Positions 1 through 6,914 are shown, counted from the stretch's first letter. The stretch is DNA of 19,709 nt from DASUFH01 sp036274645 (GCA_036274645.1 DASUFH010000396.1:1-19709); one strand, 5' to 3'. The notes: a model not told the origin generated them from the sequence alone. Translations and numbers: made by a program.

Positions 1-129
1 GATTACGGTCAACGAACAATGAAAAGAACTACATCTGACAATCGACAACAGCCAATGGACAATGGACAGTGAGGCCCCCCCTATGCCACGGCTGCGCTCA
101 CGCGCTAAAATTACCCTCCGGTTTTACTC
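1..129. other. Leader region upstream of the kinase/Thg1 operon
   Basis: No complete gene is visible here. One frame is open from base 1 to a TGA at 70-72, so it could be the last 23 codons of an upstream plus-strand gene, but 23 codons without a stop are not evidence. The stretch has an AT-richer first half and a direct repeat of AATGGAC at 54-60 and 61-67. The kinase start at 130 has an in-frame TAA at 106-108 and no other usable start in between. Confidence 0.4.
35..63 (+). promoter_or_regulatory. Possible sigma70-type promoter for the kinase/Thg1 operon
   Basis: CTGACA at 35-40 (five of six consensus bases) is followed by a 17-nt spacer and GACAAT at 58-63 (four of six). Transcription would begin near base 70, leaving a leader of about 60 nt before the kinase start. 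The -10 box lies inside the AATGGAC direct repeat. Such matches occur by chance, so this is only a candidate. Confidence 0.3.
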
Positions 130-582
130 ATGCCAATGGAAGCTGTCGTACTTTGCGGTATTCAGGCGACCGGCAAAAGCACATTTTGTCGGGAGCGGCT
201 CTTTTCCTCACACGTCAGGATCAGTCTCGACATGCTTCGAACGCGGCATCGCGAAGAGGCGTTGCTGCAGACTTGTCTCGCCACGCGACAATCTTTCGTG
301 ATCGACAAGACCAACCCGACGCGTGAGGAACGGGGGCGCTATATCGGGCCGGCGAGAGCGGCGGGCTTTCGTGTCATCGGGTATTACTTCGAATCCCGGG
401 TGAGTGACGCTTTGACCCGGAATGCCCAGCGTTCGCCGGATGCCCAGGTGCCCGAGAAGGGAATCCGCGGAACGTCAGCGCGTCTCGAAGCGCCGGAACG
501 CAGCGAGGGATTTGATGAGCTCTACTATGTCCGCATCATCGGTTCCGGTTTCGACATCCAGGAGTGGCGCGATGAAATTTGA
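130..582 (+). CDS. P-loop polynucleotide-kinase-like ATPase
   Basis: A 150-residue protein of the AAA/zeta-toxin/PNKP-like P-loop kinase group. The Walker A motif GIQATGKST is at residues 10-18. The signature DKTNPTREER is at 59-68, matching the D-x-TNPT-x-x-x-R stretch typical of small PNKP-like kinases. Members of this group phosphorylate 5'-OH RNA or DNA ends or small molecules; the substrate here is inferred from context only. No signal peptide or membrane segment is visible, so it is cytoplasmic. The start at 130 is the first possible one after an in-frame stop at 106-108; ATG 136 is an alternative, and neither has a clear Shine-Dalgarno site. The stop overlaps the next gene by 11 nt (572-582), implying translational coupling to the Thg1-like polymerase and a joint role in repairing RNA 5' ends. 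Confidence 0.8.
   Translation: MPMEAVVLCGIQATGKSTFCRERLFSSHVRISLDMLRTRHREEALLQTCLATRQSFVIDKTNPTREERGRYIGPARAAGFRVIGYYFESRVSDALTRNAQRSPDAQVPEKGIRGTSARLEAPERSEGFDELYYVRIIGSGFDIQEWRDEI
561..574 (+). promoter_or_regulatory. Ribosome binding site that fixes the Thg1 start
   Basis: GGAG at 561-564 sits seven nt before ATG 572, inside the last codons of the kinase gene. This supports 572 over an ATG at 422 in the same frame. The 50 extra residues encoded from 422 lie wholly within the kinase gene and do not resemble the start of a Thg1 protein. Confidence 0.7.
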
Positions 583-1384
583 TGATCTGGATGCGAGGAT
601 GCGCGCTTTCGAGATAGCGCGGGATCCGCATGCGCTTCCGGAGGTGTTTCTCGTGGCCCGCATTGACGGGCGCAGCTTCACTCGTCTGACGAAGGAGCTG
701 ATGAACTATCGACGCCCGTTCGACGAGCGTTTCCGGGATGCCATGATTGGCGCCGTTGAGCGCCTGATGACCGCGGGTTTTCAGGTGGTGTTTGGCTATA
801 CCCAGAGCGATGAGATCTCGTTGCTCTTCGATCCCGCCGAAGCCAGCTTCGGCCGCAACATCCGCAAATGGACGTCGATACTCGCCGGCGAGGCGAGCGC
901 GGCGCTGACGCATAACATCGGGCGTCCGGCGGCGTTCGACTGTCGTGTGATCGAACTGCCTCGACGGAGCGTCGTCATCGACTACTTTCGCTGGAGAAAT
1001 GAAGACGCGCATCGGAACGCGCTTAATGGATGGTGTTACTGGAAGTTGCGCGAAGAAGGCTGCGGCGCCGCCGCGGCCGCCGCGGCGCTGGAGGGCATGT
1101 CGGTCGCGGAGAAGAACGAGTTGCTTTTTCAGCGAGGTGTCCAGTTCAACGAGCTTCCGGCCTGGCAGCGGCGCGGCGTCGGCCTGGCCTGGGAGGAATA
1201 CGACAAGCCGGCCATGAACCGGAAGACCGGAGAGCCGGTCACCGCGCGCCGCCGCCGGCTGCAGACCATTCTGGAACTGCCGATGCGCGACGAGTTCAGC
1301 TCATTTATCGAGGGTTTGCTGGCTGACCATGGCGATTCGGCCGGCGTGAATCGAGCCGACATCCGGCCGGCCAATAACACGTAA
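572..1384 (+). CDS. Thg1-like tRNA 5'-end polymerase (tRNAHis guanylyltransferase family)
   Basis: A 270-residue protein matching bacterial Thg1-like proteins. Residues 29-34 (ARIDGR) carry the first metal-binding Asp (D32). YTQSDEISLLF at 76-86 supplies the second acidic pair (D80, E81). YFRWRNEDAHRNALNGWCYW at 138-157 matches the family's Trp/Asn-rich signature, equivalent to the eukaryotic HINNLY region. Family enzymes activate a 5'-monophosphate with ATP or GTP and then add nucleotides in the 3'-5' direction; bacterial members are known for template-dependent repair of tRNAs missing 5' nucleotides. That need for a 5'-phosphate fits a partner kinase encoded immediately upstream with an 11-nt overlap. 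The Ala-rich run at 165-172 is unusual but in frame. The symbol is left blank because bacterial members differ in function from eukaryotic THG1. Confidence 0.92.
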   Translation: MKFDDLDARMRAFEIARDPHALPEVFLVARIDGRSFTRLTKELMNYRRPFDERFRDAMIGAVERLMTAGFQVVFGYTQSDEISLLFDPAEASFGRNIRKWTSILAGEASAALTHNIGRPAAFDCRVIELPRRSVVIDYFRWRNEDAHRNALNGWCYWKLREEGCGAAAAAAALEGMSVAEKNELLFQRGVQFNELPAWQRRGVGLAWEEYDKPAMNRKTGEPVTARRRRLQTILELPMRDEFSSFIEGLLADHGDSAGVNRADIRPANNT

Positions 1385-1470
1385 AAGGGCAGTATGCCGT
1401 GCGCGATCCCGCCGTTTTGCTTTATCCTACCGGGCACAGGCTTCGTTAGAAACTAACTCTGGTTGGAGGA

Positions 1471-2139
1471 ATGAAAAGGTCCATGAAAATACGTCTCACG
1501 CTCTTCGCCCTGGGACTGGCTGCGGTTGTGATGGGAGCCGGTCTCGTTGCCGCTCAGGACCCGGTTGTCGGTTCGAGCGACCCGGAATCTCTCTTTACGA
1601 GCAAGGATCCCAAGCTCAACACCAACAAGCAGGCCGCCATGCACATCATGCGCGACCTTCTTGAAGCCGGTCACTGGGATGAAGCGCCGAAGTGGCTCAC
1701 CGAGAAATATATTCAGCATAACCCCTGCTGCGCGAACGGACGCCAGACCGTCATGGACTTCTTCGGCGCCCGCGGATCCCGGCCGATTCCGGACAAGAAC
1801 AGCTGGCAGACTAAAATCGTCTCCGTGGTTGCGGAAGGCGACTATGTGACGGTCGCCGTTGTCCGTGAGTGCGCGGACCCGAACACCCCCGGATCGACGT
1901 ATACGACGACCTGGTTCGACATGTGGCGGTTCGTCGATGGCAAGGCCGATGAGCACTGGGACTTCGGCACCAAGGGAGGTGGACAGGCGAATCCTCCCGA
2001 TTGCGCGCGCGCCACGCCGGCTCGAGGCGGCGGTCCTGGCGCGGCTGGTCCTGGCGCGGGAGGCCCCCGAGCGGGTGGTCCCGGCGCTGGCGCTCCTGGC
2101 GCCAGTGGACGGGGCGGTCGCGGTCAGCGTCAGCAATAG
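1471..2139 (+). CDS. Secreted SnoaL/NTF2-like protein with Gly/Pro/Arg-rich tail
   Basis: A 222-residue protein. Residues 1-29 form a signal peptide: basic start, hydrophobic core LTLFALGLAAVVMGAG, probable cleavage after AAQ. Residues about 50-168 are an NTF2-like (SnoaL-like) domain, with YIQHNP at 80-85, a WFDMWRFVDGK strand at 148-158 and EHWDFG at 161-166. The YIQHNP and EHWD motifs are typical of proteins annotated as SnoaL-like aldol-condensation enzymes, although few have a known reaction. CC at 86-87, with C134 and C178, could form disulfides outside the cytoplasm. Residues 183-222 are low-complexity Gly, Ala, Pro and Arg. The start is unsettled: GGAGGA at 1465-1470 touches ATG 1471, while ATG 1483 lies 12 nt away; either keeps the signal peptide. 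It stands alone, 86 nt after the Thg1 gene. Confidence 0.75.
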   Translation: MKRSMKIRLTLFALGLAAVVMGAGLVAAQDPVVGSSDPESLFTSKDPKLNTNKQAAMHIMRDLLEAGHWDEAPKWLTEKYIQHNPCCANGRQTVMDFFGARGSRPIPDKNSWQTKIVSVVAEGDYVTVAVVRECADPNTPGSTYTTTWFDMWRFVDGKADEHWDFGTKGGGQANPPDCARATPARGGGPGAAGPGAGGPRAGGPGAGAPGASGRGGRGQRQQ

Positions 2140-2163
2140 TCGATCTTCCGGTCCCCCATTCAG

Positions 2164-2182
2164 GGGCGGTCTATGACCGCCC
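2164..2182. repeat. Solo copy of the GGGCGGTC-TAT-GACCGCCC palindromic repeat
   Basis: A perfect inverted repeat with eight-base arms and a TAT centre, followed by ATTC. The same 19 bases occur at 4856-4874, and their reverse complement at 4912-4930. The copy here has only a weakly matching left flank (GGTCCCCCATTCAGG at 2150-2164), so it looks like a half element. Confidence 0.85.
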
Positions 2183-2206
2183 ATTCGATGTTTCGAGAAA
2201 TTGAAA

Positions 2207-2236
2207 GGGACCGACGCCGAGTTCGGCGCCGGTCTC
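2207..2236 (+). terminator. Stem-loop after the SnoaL-like gene, possible terminator
   Basis: The arm GGGACCGACGCCGA (2207-2220) pairs with TCGGCGCCGGTCTC (2223-2236): about 12 pairs, one A/C mismatch and one G-T pair at the base, with a very tight GT turn. A short T run (TTTT, 2249-2252) comes 12 nt later rather than directly after the stem, so intrinsic termination is uncertain. Confidence 0.4.
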
Positions 2237-2452
2237 CCATACTGCCCCTTTTCCGTGCAGTCATTCACTGATCCGAACCCGCTCGCGTAAAAACCTCTAT
2301 ACACATTTGAGTGGTACACCGGCTGGAGATTCCGGCGCCGGGTCCCGCATGCTATCTGGATTCGCCGTCAGATCTCTGCTTCCTGAAGAGCAGGGACCAC
2401 TGCGTTCGCCGCCCGAAAGGAACTGCATAACGACGTTTGCGGAACGATATCG

Positions 2453-2459
2453 AAGGAGG
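2453..2459 (+). promoter_or_regulatory. Strong ribosome binding site for the sulfatase
   Basis: AAGGAGG lies eight nt before ATG 2468, an almost perfect Shine-Dalgarno sequence. It settles the sulfatase start even though this start gives no signal peptide. Confidence 0.8.
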
Positions 2460-2467
2460 ACGAGAAA

Positions 2468-4816
2468 ATGGCGCAGGATCCGAAGACTGGTCGTGAAATT
2501 CTGCCGATTCCGGATCAACCGTACATGGGCGCGGTCCCGTTTGACGCCCGAACAGCCGCGGCGCCGCCGCAGCCGACGCTGCACGCCCCGAAGGGAGCGC
2601 CGAATGTGGTGCTTGTGTTGATTGATGACATGGGGTTCGGTATACCGAGCGCTTTTGGCGGGTGCGTCAATATGCCGACGTCGGACCGGTTGGCCAAACA
2701 GGGACTGCGTTACAACCAGATGCACACGACCGCCCTCTGTTCGCCGACCCGCGCGGCCCTGCTGACCGGGCGCAACCATCACTCCGTAAACATGGGCGTC
2801 ATTACGGAATTCGGCACGTCATGGCCCGGCGCCACCGGTATGCGGCCCAATACCTGCGCCACGATTGCGGAAGTGCTCAAGCTCAACGGATACAACACCG
2901 GATACTTCGGCAAAAGCCATGAAACCCCTTCCTGGGAGCAGAGCGTTTCGGGACCGTATGACCGGTGGCCCACTGGTTCGGGTTTCGAGAAGTTTTACGG
3001 CTTCATGGGCGGTGAGATGGATCAGTTTTCTCCGGTGCTGTTTGATGGCACGGCGCGCGTGGACCCTCCGAAGACTCCGGAGCAGGGCTATCACCTCAGC
3101 GACGACATCACCGATAAGGCGGCCGGCTGGATCCGGGAGCAGCAGGCCGGCACGCCCGACAAACCGTTCTTTGCCTACGTCGCATACGGCGCGACCCATG
3201 CGCCCCACCAGGTACCGGAGTCATTCCGTGGCCGGCACAAAGGGAAGTTCGATATGGGATGGGACAAGCTTCGCGAAGAAACGCTTGCCCGGCAGAAGAA
3301 AGCCGGCGTGGTTCCCAACGACACGAAGCTGGCGCCCCGTCCCGAGGGCGTGAAGCCCTGGGAGCAACTGACGGCTGATGAGAAGCTGGTGGCGGCGCGT
3401 CTCATGGAGAACTACGCGGACTTTGCCGAGCACGTGGACTGGAATGTCGGTCGCCTGGTGGACGCGCTGAACGAACTCGGCGTCATGGAGAACACCGTAT
3501 TCTTCTACCAGCTGGGCGACAACGGGATGAGCGCCGAGGGTGGACTCATCGGGACGCACAATTCGATCCTGAACTACAACGGCGTGGATCCGACGATCGA
3601 GGAGATGAAAAAACATCTGGACGAAATCGGCGCGCCGGGTTCCGAACCCCACATCCCAGTGGGATTCGCGCATGCCGGAAACTGCCCGTTTCAGTGGACC
3701 AAACAGGTGGCGTCACATTACGGCGGCACTCGCAACGGGTTGATCATTCACTGGCCGAAGGGAATCAAGTCCAGGGGGGAGACTCGCAGCCAGTGGCATC
3801 ATGTCATCGACATCGCTCCGACGCTGCTCGAGATCATCGGCCTGCCGGAGCCGGTCATGGTGAACGGCGTGCCACAGCGGCCGATCGAAGGCGTCAGTAT
3901 GGCGTATACGTTCAACGACGCCAAGGCGCCGAGCCGGCGGACACTGCAGTACTTCGAGATGTTCGGCAATCGCGGAATCTACCATGATGGCTGGACGGCG
4001 GTGACCAAACACCGGACCCCATGGTTGACCGGCCAGATCAAGACGCTTCCGTTCAAGGACGATGTCTGGGAACTGTACGACACCCGCAAGGATTTCAGTC
4101 AGGCCGAAGATCTTGCCGCCAAACATCCGGAGAAAGTCACTGAACTCCGGGCCCTGTTTCTCGTGGAAGCGGCCAAGTATCACGTCTTCCCGCTCGACGA
4201 CCGTACCTTCGAGAGAGCCAATGCCGCCATCGCCGGACGTCCGGACCTGCTGGCCGGCCGCAAGTCGATGAAGCTGTACAACGGTATGCGACTCTACGAA
4301 ATCGGATCGGCGCCGAATCTGAAGAACACGACCTTCACGATTACGGTCGATCTGGACTCGCCCGACGGGAAGGCTGACGGCGTGATTCTGGCCTATGGCG
4401 GGGGCTCGGCGGGGTTGAGTTTTTACCTGAAAAACGGCAGGCCCAAGGTTTGCTACAACTGGTTCGGAACCCTCTACAACATCGAGGCGCCCGCAAAACT
4501 CCCCGCCGGTAAACACTCCGTGCGTTTCCATTTCGATTACGACGGCGGCGGGCTCGGCAAAGGCGGGAAGATGACGATCTCGGTCGACGACAAACCCGTG
4601 GCGAACGGCCGGATCGAAAAAACAGTTCCGTTTGCATTCTCCATCGATACCGTGGACGTCGGGGCGGATTACGGCCGTCCGGTTGCCGGCGACTACAGCA
4701 GTAACGTTTTTACCGGTGGCTCGCTCAACTCGGTCCTCGTCGAACTCGGTAAAGAAGAGCCGGTGACCGCCGAGCATCACGAGCATCGACTCAACGTCTC
4801 CCTGGCGCGCGAGTAA
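2468..4816 (+). CDS. Arylsulfatase, AtsA type (formylglycine-dependent)
   Basis: A 782-residue sulfatase. PNVVLVLIDDMGFG at 45-58 gives the Asp pair D53/D54. CSPTRAALLTGRNHH at 91-105 is the CxPxR motif in which Cys91 would be converted to formylglycine, with R95 beside it. Further likely active-site residues are K149 and H151 (FGKSHE), H244 (GATHAPH), D351 and N352 (QLGDNG) and K412. Their spacing follows that of Pseudomonas aeruginosa AtsA as I recall it. Residues about 600-775 form a separate beta-rich C-terminal domain, normal for the long (about 780-residue) members. It hydrolyses sulfate esters; the natural substrate cannot be read from sequence. No signal peptide is visible, so a cytoplasmic location is likely unless another export route is used. 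No formylglycine-generating enzyme or sulfate transporter gene is in the window. Confidence 0.93.
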   Translation: MAQDPKTGREILPIPDQPYMGAVPFDARTAAAPPQPTLHAPKGAPNVVLVLIDDMGFGIPSAFGGCVNMPTSDRLAKQGLRYNQMHTTALCSPTRAALLTGRNHHSVNMGVITEFGTSWPGATGMRPNTCATIAEVLKLNGYNTGYFGKSHETPSWEQSVSGPYDRWPTGSGFEKFYGFMGGEMDQFSPVLFDGTARVDPPKTPEQGYHLSDDITDKAAGWIREQQAGTPDKPFFAYVAYGATHAPHQVPESFRGRHKGKFDMGWDKLREETLARQKKAGVVPNDTKLAPRPEGVKPWEQLTADEKLVAARLMENYADFAEHVDWNVGRLVDALNELGVMENTVFFYQLGDNGMSAEGGLIGTHNSILNYNGVDPTIEEMKKHLDEIGAPGSEPHIPVGFAHAGNCPFQWTKQVASHYGGTRNGLIIHWPKGIKSRGETRSQWHHVIDIAPTLLEIIGLPEPVMVNGVPQRPIEGVSMAYTFNDAKAPSRRTLQYFEMFGNRGIYHDGWTAVTKHRTPWLTGQIKTLPFKDDVWELYDTRKDFSQAEDLAAKHPEKVTELRALFLVEAAKYHVFPLDDRTFERANAAIAGRPDLLAGRKSMKLYNGMRLYEIGSAPNLKNTTFTITVDLDSPDGKADGVILAYGGGSAGLSFYLKNGRPKVCYNWFGTLYNIEAPAKLPAGKHSVRFHFDYDGGGLGKGGKMTISVDDKPVANGRIEKTVPFAFSIDTVDVGADYGRPVAGDYSSNVFTGGSLNSVLVELGKEEPVTAEHHEHRLNVSLARE

Positions 4817-4835
4817 CGCCCTCGGGAGCCTTTTG

Positions 4836-4949
4836 GGTCTCCCGTCTGCTTGTAGGGGCGGTCTATGACCGCCCATTCTTGTGAAACCAAGGGGTTCCAT
4901 TCCGGAACGTCGGGCGGTCATAGACCGCCCCAGCACGCAGACGGGGACC
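4836..4949. repeat. BIME-like paired element: two inverted copies of the palindromic repeat
   Basis: The left half (4836-4874) ends in the 19-nt palindrome at 4856-4874. The right half (4912-4949) begins with the reverse-complement palindrome at 4912-4930. The outer arms also match: GGTCTCCCGTCTGC on the left against GCAGACGGGGACC on the right, so the halves are inverted copies of about 38 nt with a few mismatches, around a 37-nt centre. The transcript could fold into one long hairpin or two short ones. No coding capacity is evident. Confidence 0.85.
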
Positions 4950-5140
4950 AAAGTCCCGTCATGTCCCTAAAGGGGCATATTTTGAGGCTGTCTCCCAGTC
5001 ATTTCACAGGAACGGCGCGCTGGATCGGACCGCCCTCCCCCAGCGCCAGGCGACCCAACCCCTTTCCCAATCGCCAGTTACTCCGTTCGTGGGGCCCGTG
5101 GCATAGAGAGTGCACCGCAAGGAGTGTGGTGAATGCGTGG

Positions 5141-5147
5141 AAAGGAG
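5141..5147 (+). promoter_or_regulatory. Ribosome binding site that fixes the protease start
   Basis: AAAGGAG lies five nt before ATG 5153. It supports this start, which begins a normal signal peptide, over the in-frame GTG at 5150 and the far upstream ATG at 4865. Confidence 0.75.
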
Positions 5148-5152
5148 TCGTG

Positions 5153-6682
5153 ATGATTCAACGCAAGTTGTTGGTATTCATATTTGCCGCGGCATTATCT
5201 CTGACCGCAGGAGCGGGTTCATGGGCCGGACTTACGGAACGTCTGGGCTCGCAAATCGCGGCCGCCAGGTCCGACGACTGTGACGGACTGCGGAATTTCC
5301 AGCGCTCGTTCACTGAAGGCTTTCGCGATGAAGGGTTTAAATCGGTTGTGAATCACGCGCTGCCGTCCGTCGTCAGCGTCACGTCATGGAAGTTCGTGAT
5401 GGCGCGCCCTTCGGCGCCCTTCCAGTTCCTGTCGGATCCGTTCTTCTGGCAGTTTTTTGGACACGACGACCTGAGCCAGCGATTTCTGGCCCAATACGGG
5501 ACGCCGGTCATCCGGCGCGAGCACACTCAGGGGTCTGGTGTCATTGTTGGCGCGAACGGTCTCGTGATCACGAATCAGCACGTTGTGGCCGGAGCGAAGA
5601 AAACCATGGTGTCGCTTGGCGACGGCAGGGAATTGCCGGCCAAAACGATCGGCATCGATCCGATGACCGATCTGGCCCTGTTGAAGATCGATGCGGACGG
5701 GCTTCCCGTGATCCCGTTTGGAGACTCGACGTCGGTTCATGTCGGAGAGTTTGTCGTGGCTATCGGCAATCCTTTCGGGATTGGCCAGTCGGTTTCCGTC
5801 GGTATCGTCAGCGCGATCGACCGGCGGGGATTTGGAACACGCAACTATGAAGACTTCATTCAGACGGACGCCGCCATCAACCCCGGCAGTTCCGGCGGCG
5901 CTCTGATCAATTCGGACGGCCAGTTGATCGGCATCAGCACCGCCATCGTTTCCAACGGGCGCGAAGGAGGCAACGCGGGCGTCGCGATGGCCATTCCGTC
6001 CAATCTGGTTCGCTACGTGATCGATGAACTGGCGGCCAGCGGAAAGGTTGTTCGAGGCTGGATGGGCGTCTCTTTGCAACCCGTGACTGCCGAACTGGCG
6101 TCCGCCTTCAAGCTCCCGGATACGTTCCGTGGCGCGCTGATCACGGACGTCCTCGAGGAGGGGCCAGCCGCGAAACAGGGCCTTGCCCGAGGAGACATCA
6201 TCACCGACTACAACTACGCCACGGTAAAGGATCGCCAGGATCTCGAGCTGAAGAGCGCCATGAGCAAGCCCGGCGCCCGCGTCATCCTGGGTTTTATCCG
6301 AAACGGACAGCGTCAGGAGGCGGTGTTGACCCTGGGTGAAATGCCCGGCGCCGAGAAGGCTGTCGCGGAGGACAGCTCGCCTGCGCCGGAGGAGTCCGGC
6401 CCGCCTTACGGGTTTGGGGTGGAGGCGTTGACGAAGGAGTTGCTGGAAAAACTGGATCTCGACACGGAGACGAAAGGTGTCGTGGTGAACACGATTCAGC
6501 CCGCCGGGGCCGCTGAAGAAGCCGGCCTGTCGGAAGGGGACATCGTTGAAGAGATCAACCGCAGGAACGTGTCGACCATGGACGATTTTGATAAATCCGT
6601 CAAAAGCGCCGGGGAATCCCCGTTGTTGCTGCTCGTGAATCGCGGCGGGAAACGGAGGTATCTGGTAGTCCAGCCGAACTAG
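5153..6682 (+). CDS. Periplasmic serine protease of the DegP/HtrA family
   Basis: A 509-residue protein. Residues 1-25 are a signal peptide ending GAGSWA. The trypsin-like domain spans about 65-295 and contains the full triad: H143 (ITNQHVV), D173 (MTDLALLKI) and S247 (INPGSSGGAL). Two PDZ domains follow at about 298-395 and 418-505, joined by an acidic, Pro-rich linker (402-418). This layout is that of DegP/DegQ/MucD, envelope proteases that degrade or chaperone misfolded proteins; which paralogue it is cannot be decided here. C43, between signal peptide and protease domain, has no lipobox around it. The gene appears monocistronic: a 336-nt spacer precedes it and an intrinsic terminator follows 18 nt after the stop. 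Confidence 0.93.
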   Translation: MIQRKLLVFIFAAALSLTAGAGSWAGLTERLGSQIAAARSDDCDGLRNFQRSFTEGFRDEGFKSVVNHALPSVVSVTSWKFVMARPSAPFQFLSDPFFWQFFGHDDLSQRFLAQYGTPVIRREHTQGSGVIVGANGLVITNQHVVAGAKKTMVSLGDGRELPAKTIGIDPMTDLALLKIDADGLPVIPFGDSTSVHVGEFVVAIGNPFGIGQSVSVGIVSAIDRRGFGTRNYEDFIQTDAAINPGSSGGALINSDGQLIGISTAIVSNGREGGNAGVAMAIPSNLVRYVIDELAASGKVVRGWMGVSLQPVTAELASAFKLPDTFRGALITDVLEEGPAAKQGLARGDIITDYNYATVKDRQDLELKSAMSKPGARVILGFIRNGQRQEAVLTLGEMPGAEKAVAEDSSPAPEESGPPYGFGVEALTKELLEKLDLDTETKGVVVNTIQPAGAAEEAGLSEGDIVEEINRRNVSTMDDFDKSVKSAGESPLLLLVNRGGKRRYLVVQPN

Positions 6683-6700
6683 GCTCCACAAGTCCAGCGG

Positions 6701-6760
6701 GGTGAGGGCAAACAATCGAGGAAGGTGTCCCGATTGTTTGCCCTCACCTGTTTTCTTTCT
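6701..6760 (+). terminator. Strong intrinsic terminator after the protease gene
   Basis: A perfect 18-bp stem, GGTGAGGGCAAACAATCG (6701-6718) with its exact complement at 6731-6748, encloses a 12-nt loop. It is followed directly by TGTTTTCTTTCT. The stem is longer than most intrinsic terminators. On the minus strand there is no T run after the stem, so it should act only on plus-strand transcripts. Confidence 0.88.
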
Positions 6761-6792
6761 GCTGCCCCTATCGTTGGGACCGCGGATCGTTT

Positions 6793-6914
6793 GTTCCCGC
6801 CTGTCTTGTAGAGACGGTAGACCGCCCGACGTGGCGGAACGGAAATCCCTGACCTAACAGAATCCACCCTGAAACGTTGGGTCATAGACCGCCCCTGCAA
6901 AGCAGGCCGGGGAC
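6793..6914. repeat. Degenerate BIME-like paired copy of the palindromic repeat
   Basis: The left half GTTCCCGCCTGTCTTGTAG (6793-6811) followed by ACGGTAGACCGCCC matches the left half of the element at 4836. The right half contains GGTCATAGACCGCCCC (6880-6895) and ends GCAGGCCGGGGAC (6902-6914), again an inverted match. Both palindromes have lost bases: the left lacks part of its centre and the right lacks CGG in one arm. This looks like an older, decaying copy. It lies between the protease terminator and the 3' end of the minus-strand membrane protein gene. Confidence 0.7.

Larger units (their letters stand above)
2140..2467. other. Spacer between the SnoaL-like gene and the sulfatase
   Basis: 328 nt without a convincing gene. 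It holds the solo 19-nt palindrome at 2164-2182, a stem-loop at 2207-2236 and the sulfatase ribosome binding site near its end. A TATACA hexamer at 2298-2303 could be a -10 box, but no acceptable -35 box lies 16-18 nt upstream, so the sulfatase promoter remains unlocated. Confidence 0.5.
4817..5152. other. Spacer between the sulfatase and the DegP-like protease
   Basis: 336 nt without a convincing gene. The first third holds a small stem-loop (GGGAG at 4824-4828 with CTCCC at 4839-4843) and the paired palindromic element at 4836-4949. A GGGAC/GTCCC hairpin follows at 4944-4956. The protease reading frame stays open through the spacer back to an ATG at 4865, but that ATG lies in the centre of a repeat palindrome and the encoded residues are not export-like. 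I find no convincing promoter. Confidence 0.5.

Noticed and set aside
422..571. N-terminal extension of the Thg1-like protein by 50 residues
   Set aside because: It lies within the kinase gene, lacks family similarity, and a good ribosome binding site supports ATG 572.
1445..1457. GTTAG-AAA-CTAAC inverted repeat before the SnoaL-like gene as an operator
   Set aside because: Five-base arms are common by chance, and there is no second copy in the window.
1453..2319. A 288-codon minus-strand frame opposite the SnoaL-like gene
   Set aside because: It mirrors the Gly/Pro-rich tail and passes through the palindromic repeat; no motif or ribosome binding site.
3713..4951. A 412-codon minus-strand open frame opposite the sulfatase
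   Set aside because: It runs through the repeat element at its start and is antisense to the conserved sulfatase; no motifs are visible.
5384..6715. A 443-codon minus-strand open frame opposite the DegP-like protease
   Set aside because: It starts inside the terminator stem and mirrors the protease domains.
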